Source: Euphorbia lathyris | Taxonomy: Eukaryota; Streptophyta; Magnoliopsida; Malpighiales; Euphorbiaceae | Length of the DNA: 64,000 nucleotides | Direction: 5' to 3' | Assembly: GCF_963576675.1 (NCBI RefSeq) | Contig: NC_088915.1 | Location: 6,639,001-6,703,000, forward strand | Shown here: one piece after another, positions 56,361 through 64,000 of the stretch | Numbering within the stretch: the first letter of the stretch is position 1 | Layout of the letters: each line of letters opens with the position of its first letter | Notes under the pieces: generated by a model | Databases searched by the model: none | The model's input: the letters and a program-made list of their open reading frames with translations, nothing else | Told to the model about the DNA's origin: nothing | Made by a program: the position numbers and the translations under genes

Positions 56361-59300
56361 TCATAGTTTTGCATACTTTTTGAGGTTGTTTGCAGCATCT
56401 TTCGCATGTTCCGGCACAGGCATATTGCATTTAAGTGTAACCCGGGATGACGCCACCAAGGATTTGCTTTCTGTATTAGGTTGATTGATCTTCCAGAACT
56501 GCACCTCCCATACCTGTTTAGAGTGCCATTCCAAACTCAATGATGAGTAAAACCTTGTACCAAACATCCTTAAAAATGTGCAGTGTCATAGTGCAGCAAT
56601 TTCGGACAACACGATAATGTCCCGCCGGAAAATAGCTTGCCGAGTTTTGTGATTGAATTGATAGAAACAGGAAACATATATAGAGAAATAGATTGAAACA
56701 GCCAAGCAGATTTAGGGATTTAGACCATTTGAATGCAGAACTATGGTATTAAACTGGAAATGAAAGCATACAAGAAAGATAAACTGAAATTGTGAGCTTA
56801 AACTCAACCCTGCAGGAACATAAGACTTTAAAGCATTTCATGTTTCCAAAACCGAAACTCTCTAAAACTTGTAGAAAACATTTCTAGCCACGTTTCTGTA
56901 GGGCGGCCCGGTGCACTACGCGTCCCCGCTAAGCGAGGGTCCGGGGAGGGGTTCCACCACAAGGGTGTATTGGGGGCAAGCCTTCCCCTGCCAATTTTTT
57001 TTATTGGCAAGAGGCCGCTCGTAAGACTCGAACCCATGACCTCTTGGTTACACGACAACAACATTTACCATTGCGCCAACAACCTTGCAGGAAGATAAAC
57101 ATTTCTAGCCACGTTTCTGTAATTTAAAAAAATTGGAAACTCGTTTCTTAGGTGTAATGTGCTTTCAGAAGTGGATCAACGTTAATCACATGTTCAGTAA
57201 ATCCCTAATATTTTTCTAGATTTTCTATAAGCTTTCAAGATGGGGAAAAAAAATCTATCTATTATGTGATTGGTATAACGTATACATTAGAAAGTAAGAC
57301 ATATAATCTTGTAATTTTAAAAATGGAATAAGGTGCAAAAATACCCTAATATTTACAACCAGGAGCAATTTACCCCTAACGTTTAAAATGATGCAATTTT
57401 ACCGCTAACGTTGGCGGCCAAGAGCAATTTTACCCCTAAGGTTGGTAAGTTGGGTCAATTTCGGACATTATTATAAAACACACATATAGAAGACAGTTTG
57501 GTGAATTATTTCTCAAATTGACTCAATTTGTCAAAGTTACGGGTAAAATTGCTCTCTGTTGCCAACGTTAATGGTAAAATTGATACTGGCTATAAATGTT
57601 ATGGTATTTTTGCACCATATCCCTTTAAAATTTTATAGATATATCCATATAATTTTGTTATTTTCACGTTTTCATTTCCTATATTTTCAGTTTCCATATC
57701 CGTTTCCTTTTCCGTATACTGTAGATACTAACTATAGCACCCCAAACGACGTGTCAATACCCATATTATACCTTATTTCATTATCTCGTTCTCTATCAGA
57801 TTGATAACGTCGTTGTATTATAGACATCTTCTTCTTTTGAATCTTCTTTAACATGTTATTTTAAATAAATAAATAAATAACAACAAAGCCTTAGTCCCGA
57901 AATGATTCGGGGTCGGCTAACATGAACCATCATATAAAACCGTGAAATCAAGTCGTGTCAGCGACACAAATTCGCTCCCTCCATTCCGTCCTATCCACTA
58001 CCATATTTTCCTCAATTCCCAGTAAACTCATATCACTCTCGATCACCCTCCTCCAAGTTTGCTTAGGTCTTCCCCTACCCCTTACCACTACATCCCTTTG
58101 CCACTCTTCGGTTCTCCCAACCGGCGCATCAAGTGCTCTACGTCTCACATGGCCAAACCACCTTAGTCGGTTTTCTCTCATTTTATTCTCAATAGATGTG
58201 ACCCCTACTTTTGTCCTAATTATTTCATTACTCACCCGATCCTTTCTCGTATGACCACACATCCATCTCAACATACGCATCTCCGCCACCGACATCTTAT
58301 GGATGTGGCAGTGTTTCACTGCCCAACACTCCGTACCATATAACAATGCTGGTCTAATTGCCGTCCGGTAGAATTTCCCCTTCAATCTATTAGGCATGCC
58401 AGGGTCACAAAGGAAACCCGTAGCACTCTTCCACTTCGACCAACCAGCTTTAATCCTATGAGCAACATCTCCATCTACTTCTCCATCCGTTTGGATAATA
58501 GATCCTAAATACCGGAAGCAATCCGAGGCCTGAACAACTCTCCCATCTAGGGTGATTGTCCCTGCCTCCCTACTCCTATGGCCGCTAAACTTACACTCCA
58601 AATATTCTGTCTTACTTCGGCTCAACTTAAAGCCTCTAGATTCTAGAGTTTGTCTCCATAGTTCCAACTTCCTCTCCACTCCTTCTTTCGTCTCATCAAC
58701 CAACACAATATCCTCTGCAAACAGCATGCACCATGGTATACCATCTTGAAGTGAACTTGTTAGTTCATCCATAACGATGGCAAAAAGAAATGGGCTTAGT
58801 GCGGAACCTTGATGCACTCCAATCGTAATAGGAAACTCTTCAGTCTTCCCAACACTAGTACGTACACTCGTGCATGCTCCCTCATACATGTCCTTTATGA
58901 TGTCAATATATTTCCGCGAAATGTCTTTCCTTATCAAGGCCCACCAAAGTACTTCCCTTGGTACCTTATCATATGCTTTCTCCAAGTCAATGAAAACCAT
59001 ATGCAAGCCTTTCTTCTTATTTCGATAGTGCTCCATTAATTGTCTCATTAGATGGACGGCTTCCATAGTTGATCTTCCTGGCATAAAGCCAAACTGGTTT
59101 TCCGAGATCTTCACCGTCCTCCTTAGCCTTTGTTCGATCACTCGCTCCCAAAGTTTCATAGTGTGACTCATTAATTTGATTCCCCGATAGTTGGCACAAT
59201 CTTGGACATCGCCTTTGTTCTTATACAAAGGGATTAAGATACTTTTCCTCCATTCTGATGGCATCTTATTGTTTCTCCAAATTTTGTTGAAGAACGTCGT

Positions 59301-61080
59301 CAACCATTCGATTCCTCTTTCTCCCAAACATCCCCAAATCTCAATAGGGATGCCATCAGGTCCTACTGCTTTCTTCAACTTCATCTTACTTAATGTCATT
59401 TTGACTTCACCCTTTTGAATTCTCCGCAGGCATTCATGATTTATCATCTCGTGATGGATACTTATATCTCCAACATCTTGTTTGCGATCTCCATTAGATA
59501 AGTCATCAAAATAGGACCTCCATCGTTCCTTGATATCCTTATCTCCAACTAGGACTTTCTGGTCCACATCCTTCACACATTTAACTTTTCCGAGATCTCG
59601 CGTCTTCCTATCTCTCATCCGAGCAATTCTATATATGTCTCTTTCCCCTTCTTTCGTATCCAATCTGGTATACAGATCCCGATTCACCTTTGCTCTAACA
59701 TCTCGTATGACCTTCTTTACTTCCCTTTTAGCCTCTTTTAACATGTTATTTTATTTCAAATAAATATCCTAACATTATAACTAAGCAATTATAGACAAGT
59801 TTGAAATTCATTGGTGCAACAAGTTGGTGAGGTAGAAACTGAGAAAATTTTGACAAATCCTTAAGCCATGGAGGTGATGATGGTTCTTTAGCTTGAACTG
59901 AAACCAAGATAAAGGAATACGTGCATAGGTGCGATTTACAACCTAAATTGAAGAATCATGGAGCAATGTTTTCTGAATTGACGGATCATTTTTCATTAAA
60001 AAAAATTCATTCCTATTAAGAAATATTTAATTCAGCATCCAACAAGATATGACATGTTATTACAATTATCACATCTATTAGTTAGCTAGATGTTTCTACT
60101 ACCTTTTATCGAATGTACTGGATCTTAACTGACATGTTCTTATTTGGTAAGGCTTCAAAGCAGGACATGTTAATGGTGCACAGAAGGAGGCTGTATAATG
60201 GCAAAAACTATGCATTAAATGTAAGGAGTGCTGGCTTGCTGGTCTTCTTTATGTCTCTACGTTAAACTTAGTACCCTAAACATATATTGTCTCTACGTTG
60301 CTGGCTTGCTGGTCTTCTTTATGGATGTCTTTTTGGTTGAGTTGAAATGCAAAAGACCAACGAAGGAGCTAATTAAATTTCTAATTCGATGATGTTACAG
60401 TTCTTGAATTATTAGTTTCACAATTCACTTTCAAGAGACAAAAGCATCGAAAATGTTGAATGGTGCGCATAAAATGCCCTTAAGAGTCTAGCATTCACAA
60501 CAAGATATGAAGAATTCATGAAAGATCAATTGCATATAGAATTATAGATGAATTATAGCAAGTTGCGGTCCTCAGAAAATACTAATGACAGTAAAAAACA
60601 AATAAATAAACGAAGTCCAAGTTACCTGAATGGTTTTGCCAAGACTGAGAGGAGAGGCCTCAACAAAGAGAAGGTCACCGAGCTCAGCACGCTTCAGGTG
60701 ACTGATGCTAAGGTGAATCCCAGCTATTCTTTGAAATCCTGATGCAATGTGGGCACCCATACTAGCCAGTGACTCTGCTATCAGAGCAGATACTCCACCG
60801 TGCAACACTTTAAATGGCTGATCTCATTCATTTATCAATTCATTATTAGTGATAACACGGTTGATATTAGGGGGTTAAGTACTTGCTAAAGAATGAGATT
60901 CCTTAATGGCAAGGAGTAAAAATTAAGAAAAGAAAACGGGAAGAGAAAGACCTGAACGGACTTCTCAGAAACACGAAGGCTGCCAGTGACCTTATGGGGG
61001 GACAATTCGTCAATTTCAAAGCCAATCACATTCAGCAAAAAGTCGAGACTTCCCGTCTTGGATGATGATGATTGATCCAT
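56361..61080 (-). CDS. DHNAT1: 1,4-dihydroxy-2-naphthoyl-CoA thioesterase, complete three-exon gene
   Basis: Hydrolyses DHNA-CoA in peroxisomes, a step of phylloquinone (vitamin K1) synthesis (family knowledge: plant DHNAT, hotdog-fold thioesterase). Minus-strand exons: 61080-60952, 60817-60626, 56513-56361, each phase 0 with GT-AG introns of 134 and 4,112 bp. The product is 157 aa, the normal length. The active-site region [16 protein letters not shown] is intact, with His49-Gly-Gly and candidate catalytic Glu58. The C-terminus KKYAKL ends in AKL, a type 1 peroxisomal targeting signal. The ATG at 61080 ([10 protein letters not shown]) is preferred over the in-frame non-ATG codons upstream. 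The third exon lies over 4 kb away beyond a LINE, a SINE and a MITE, so automated annotation may well split or truncate this gene. Confidence 0.9.
56876..57121 (-). mobile_element. Au-type SINE with perfect 25-bp target duplication
   Basis: Element 56901-57096 sits between two identical 25-bp segments (56876-56900, 57097-57121; both start AAACATTTCTAGCC). On the minus strand it begins with a tRNA-like head: box A GTTGGCGCAATGGTAAATG and box B GGGTTCGAGTCTTACG. The Au-family body follows, ending GCACCGGGCCGCCC. Perfect duplications point to a recent insertion. It lies within intron 2 of the thioesterase gene in the same orientation as the gene. Confidence 0.9.
57316..57632. mobile_element. Foldback MITE, GGAATAAGGTGCAAAAATAC ends
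   Basis: Element 57325-57623 has left GGAATAAGGTGCAAAAATAC and right GTATTTTTGCACCATATCCC. Flanks TTTAAAAAT / TTTAAAATT match 8 of 9. Smaller relative of 35844-36888; within thioesterase intron 2. Confidence 0.6.
57847..59753 (-). mobile_element. 5'-truncated RTE-type LINE with 17-bp target duplication
   Basis: Insertion 57864-59736 is flanked by a perfect 17-bp repeat (57847-57863, 59737-59753; contains TTTAACATGTTATTTTA). On the minus strand its 3' end reads CGACCCCGAATCATTTCGGG, ACTAAGGCTTTGTTGTTATT and a TTTATTTATTTATT tail, typical of plant RTE elements with simple-repeat tails. The upstream endonuclease is missing. It sits in intron 2 of the thioesterase gene, in the same transcriptional direction. 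Confidence 0.9.
57948..59744 (-). CDS. RTE-clade reverse transcriptase, 598-codon open frame
   Basis: The frame is open across the whole truncated element. RT blocks in order: [100 protein letters not shown], then [12 protein letters not shown] where the family normally has FADD. The codon at 58713-58715 is GAG (Glu), replacing the first catalytic Asp, so polymerase activity is doubtful. The C-terminal tail typical of plant RTE elements follows ([56 protein letters not shown]). The endonuclease domain is absent. The only in-frame ATG at the 5' end comes from the target duplication, not from the element. Confidence 0.9.
   Translation of the reverse strand: MLKEAKREVKKVIRDVRAKVNRDLYTRLDTKEGERDIYRIARMRDRKTRDLGKVKCVKDVDQKVLVGDKDIKERWRSYFDDLSNGDRKQDVGDISIHHEMINHECLRRIQKGEVKMTLSKMKLKKAVGPDGIPIEIWGCLGERGIEWLTTFFNKIWRNNKMPSEWRKSILIPLYKNKGDVQDCANYRGIKLMSHTMKLWERVIEQRLRRTVKISENQFGFMPGRSTMEAVHLMRQLMEHYRNKKKGLHMVFIDLEKAYDKVPREVLWWALIRKDISRKYIDIIKDMYEGACTSVRTSVGKTEEFPITIGVHQGSALSPFLFAIVMDELTSSLQDGIPWCMLFAEDIVLVDETKEGVERKLELWRQTLESRGFKLSRSKTEYLECKFSGHRSREAGTITLDGRVVQASDCFRYLGSIIQTDGEVDGDVAHRIKAGWSKWKSATGFLCDPGMPNRLKGKFYRTAIRPALLYGTECWAVKHCHIHKMSVAEMRMLRWMCGHTRKDRVSNEIIRTKVGVTSIENKMRENRLRWFGHVRRRALDAPVGRTEEWQRDVVVRGRGRPKQTWRRVIESDMSLLGIEENMVVDRTEWRERICVADTT
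59754..60625. other. Right part of thioesterase intron 2
   Basis: Non-coding. A short direct duplication is visible (TGCTGGCTTGCTGGTCTTCTT at about 60230-60255 and 60298-60320). No transposon ends recognised. Confidence 0.4.
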
Positions 61081-61610
61081 GATTAGTAGCTCCAAAAATT
61101 AGCTCCTTGCTACTAGATCAGACTGTTGTTTCTTCACGCCTCACCTTTGTAAAATAGGCAAACATAAGACCAACTAGTAATCACACCTTAGGCCTACAAA
61201 CCTTGTGATTATATCAGTAACGAATTCTAAATCGATGTTCAAATAATAAGATACGATACGACCAAATACTATTTTATATACCTTTAATGGTGTAGTCTAC
61301 CTTGCTACTAATAATATTAATATATGATATTAACAATTGGTCTAGCTCAATGTGAACTGAAAAAATGTAATAGAACATTAGGAGCTCAATAGAAACAAAA
61401 TGCAAAGTTTAAGGATATAATAGGGGCTTCCTTCTGCATATTGCAATGAAGTTCCACTAAAAATTAATATTAGATTTATTTTGTAAATTTTATCTAGTTT
61501 AAACTTAGGATTAGATAAATGGATCTTAAATTTTCTAAGAATCCTTTGAAACTAGAGAATTAAAATCATATAATTGTTCCTAATTATCACTATTCAACTC
61601 TAACATATAA

Positions 61611-62103
61611 CCCAAGATAAAGGGATAAATTGTAATGCGGTCCCTGAAGTTTGGGGTCCGTTTCATAAAGGCTACTACACTTCATTTTCTTTCAATAAAA
61701 CCATTGAACTTCACATTCAATTTCAATAAAGTCATTCCCGCCAATTGGTATACAAAAAAACCAGTGGAATGTTGGCGTGACTATATGCCATCTAAGAGCC
61801 AAGCTGAACAATGATGTGATTTTTTTAAACTTTTGTGTGGTTTAGGATGTGCTAATGGCACACACGTGGCCACCACATGTCTTCCACGTGTGCCGTAAAA
61901 GTCAAATATGTTTGTTGTGGGGGCATGGTTGACATATAGTTTGCTGTCTATTGTGTCACATTCTGATGAGTTTTTGCGCACAAATTGGTAGGGATGACTT
62001 TGTTGAAATCAAATGTGAAGTTCCGTGATTTTATTCAAAGAAAATGACGTTCAATGACCTTCATGAAACACAATGATTGTCGGGACCTTTTACCCCAAGA
62101 TAA
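61611..62103. mobile_element. Mutator-like MITE, 10-bp TSD
   Basis: Element 61621-62093 lies between perfect CCCAAGATAA copies (61611-61620, 62094-62103). The left arm (AGGGATAAATTGTAATGCGG then TCCCTGAAGTTTGG) and right arm (TTGATTTTATTCAAAGAAAA, CAATGATTGTCGGGACC) are imperfect inverted repeats. It starts 531 bp upstream of the thioesterase start codon. Confidence 0.65.
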
Positions 62104-63030
62104 AGCTACCAAGACAAAGCTACACAATACTAAATCATACAATTTAGTAAAAGAAATAACATAACCTTTCACGAACGACGATTGTGAAAACAACAAACTG
62201 CTGCACAAATAGGCACAAAAAATAAGCACTTCTGCATACATTCATACTCCCTAATGCAGGGCTTCAAACAAATTTCCCCATATACATACACTCAATACAT
62301 CGTTTCTAAACATAATCCCATTTCTATCAATAATAGTTTTACATGAACCACAGATAAGAGATTCATGTTATTTAATATTAAAATACATATACATGAATGG
62401 AAAAAAAAAAGGTAATCTGATGCACATTTATTCAAAAATTGAACCAACATTCCCAAAATGCAATTCCCAATCCCCCCAGGAAATCTATTGCAAAGAAATA
62501 ATTAGTAAGAAAATCAATCAACAACCACAAATACATTTGAAGCATTCAAAAGGCACAGCTAAATCAATTGAACAGAAATTCGCATAATATCAAAAATGTG
62601 AACTCGATGACTGTATAAGAATACAAAAAATGGTTCCTACGAGGTTCTAACCTTCTTGCGACACGAATGAAGCGAGTGAGGCTGATATGGGGCTCGGTTT
62701 GACCGCTGGCAGGTTCGTCAAAGTCTGTTCACGCTAAACCCGAGCCTATTTCTGTTCTCCGTAATCGCGGTCAATGGCTAGATTGACCGGAAAATGGTCA
62801 AAATGTTATCTCCAAAACCTTAATTTTCTACCGGAAAATGCTGCGCTGAATTGGAAATTGAGGTGATCAGTTCCGTCCCTGAGTGTGTCTGTTCTCTCAC
62901 AGACGACGATCTTATCCTTCTCTGCGTTTCGGTATGGTGGTAGCTGAATAAAGCCCATTAATGCAGGTTAGGTGAGGTTTGTTTCCTTTTTCCTTTTTTT
63001 AGTTTTGTTCTCTTTCTTTGCAAGAAAAAT
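62104..63030. other. Intergenic stretch; GC-richer block 62640-62960 of unknown nature
   Basis: 62104-62640 is AT-rich and shows no gene. 62640-62960 is GC-richer, non-repetitive within the window, and contains short frames only (e.g. a 30-codon ATG frame on the plus strand beginning MARLTGKWSKCYLQNLNFLP at about 62776). It could be a promoter or leader exon of the thioesterase gene or of a neighbouring minus-strand transcript, but nothing decides this. Confidence 0.35.
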
Positions 63031-63033
63031 AAA

Positions 63034-64000
63034 GGGAAAATTACACAAATGGAAATCTCATTTACATATTTAACCCATTTACTCAACCTACTACATATTT
63101 ATACTGATTTTGTATGACTTTCCCATAATACCCTCAATATTTACGCGCGTCTGTCTCCCTCCCGTCTGATTTCGCAGATTCGATATTATGCGAAGCCTGC
63201 GAAGCTAATGTTTGGGTTTACTTGATGAATTTAATTAGCATATGCGAAGCTTGCGAAACTAATGTTTGGTCTAGTTGATGAATTTAATTAGCATATGCGA
63301 AGCCTGGATGCATTTTGAAGCTAATTCGCAAAGTGGTATATAACAAAAAATGTCAAACAACAACGGATTCTAATATTAAAATCATAACATTATCAAAATT
63401 TAAAACAAGATTGCCACAATAAACTCCTAACAAATCACTTCATTATATATAGGCTCCTATTCAATACCGATGGATGGATGTTTCTCACGGTACAGAACAA
63501 GATTGTCACGATAAACTCCTAATAAATCAGTTCATTATACATAGACTCTTATTCACCACCGATGGATAGATGTCTCACGATACATAGGTTACTATTCACC
63601 ACAGAGATGGATGTGTCCCACGGTGTAAGCTCTTATTCACGACCGATGGTTGGAAGTCCAGGCGTTTTTTAATGGATGTCTCTCATGGCACCCTAACACG
63701 CCGGCTTCTAGGAATGAATATTATGTATTCAACCACCTTCAGAAAAATTTAATCGTGTTAGTCAGGAAAAATGAATATTTGGCTTCGCGAAACGATGATT
63801 CGCTAAGTATGCGAACATAAATGTGCAAGGAAGAGAGTGATTTTACTTAGCGAAACAATGATTTCGCGACGTCTGCGAGGAGGAATGTGACGCTCTGACT
63901 TCACGAAACGATGATTTCGCGGAGTCTGCGAGAGAAATTTATCGAATTACCTCGCAAACTTCGCGCAATCATCGTTTCGCGAAGTTAAATCGATAAATTT
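63034..64000. mobile_element. Second copy (left part) of the long-TIR Mutator-like element, cut by window end
   Basis: Begins GGGAAAATTACACAAATGGA and follows the TIR of 25100-26878 (CTACTACATATTTATACTGA, TATGACTTTCCCATAATACC, TTACGCGCGTCTGTCTCC). It then shares the interior blocks GCGAAGCCTGCGAAGC, AACGGATTCTAATATTAAAA and ACAAGATTGCCACAATA, and ends with GCGAAACGATGATTTCGCG blocks. The 3' end lies beyond position 64000. Confidence 0.8.

Noticed and set aside
56995..57085. A tRNA gene on the minus strand
   Set aside because: Boxes A and B are present, but there is no 3' acceptor stem. The sequence continues into the Au SINE body, and the whole insert is flanked by 25-bp duplications.
61081..61095. 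Upstream start extending the thioesterase by five residues
   Set aside because: The extension would begin at a TTG codon. The ATG at 61080 gives the family's usual N-terminus.

Overview
The window is nuclear DNA from a flowering plant, almost certainly a eudicot. It is AT-rich, its genes have GT-AG introns, the proteins closely resemble plant plastid, mitochondrial, peroxisomal and cytoskeletal families, and the intergenic and intronic space is packed with plant-type MITEs, SINEs and LINEs. I cannot name the species from sequence alone. All exon maps below were made by hand from reading frame, splice dinucleotides and remembered family sequences, without transcripts or database searches.

Five host genes can be reconstructed. 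(1) 917-3471 (+): the 3' two exons of an unrecognised membrane-anchored, probably plastid, protein. (2) 13139-21229 (+): a complete five-exon phytoene synthase, 390 aa, closest in feel to the PSY3 clade, with introns swollen by nested foldback elements, a 75-bp minisatellite and a 761-bp hairpin. (3) 28928-31489 (-): a complete six-exon mitochondrial dicarboxylate/tricarboxylate carrier, 299 aa. (4) 48.9-54.6 kb (+): a villin-like actin-binding protein with a leader intron and eight coding exons, but only 355 aa. It ends after gelsolin repeat 3 with an acidic tail, so it lacks repeats 4-6 and the headpiece. (5) 56361-61080 (-): a complete three-exon 1,4-dihydroxy-2-naphthoyl-CoA thioesterase with a C-terminal AKL peroxisomal signal. 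Its second intron is 4.1 kb because an RTE-type LINE, a SINE and a small foldback have landed in it.

The rest is mobile DNA. Larger elements are a decayed L1-type LINE (39.3-44.5 kb: gag-like ORF, endonuclease, reverse transcriptase, RNase H; three in-frame TAG codons and two frameshifts), a 5'-truncated RTE LINE whose 598-codon frame is fully open (57.9-59.7 kb), and a rotted copia gag-pol fragment (22.1-23.6 kb). Smaller elements include a retroposed fragment of 5S rRNA with 17-bp target duplications, three tRNA-derived SINE insertions, a 1.8-kb Mutator-like element with 110-bp terminal inverted repeats (second copy running off the right end), and many foldback MITEs. Many of the MITEs have identifiable 8-10 bp target duplications and are nested two or three deep.

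The host genes serve unrelated pathways (carotenoids/apocarotenoids, organic-acid exchange, actin turnover, phylloquinone synthesis) and show no operon-like or cluster logic. What stands out is the truncated villin, the structure-rich PSY introns, and several insertion events that can be read base by base.
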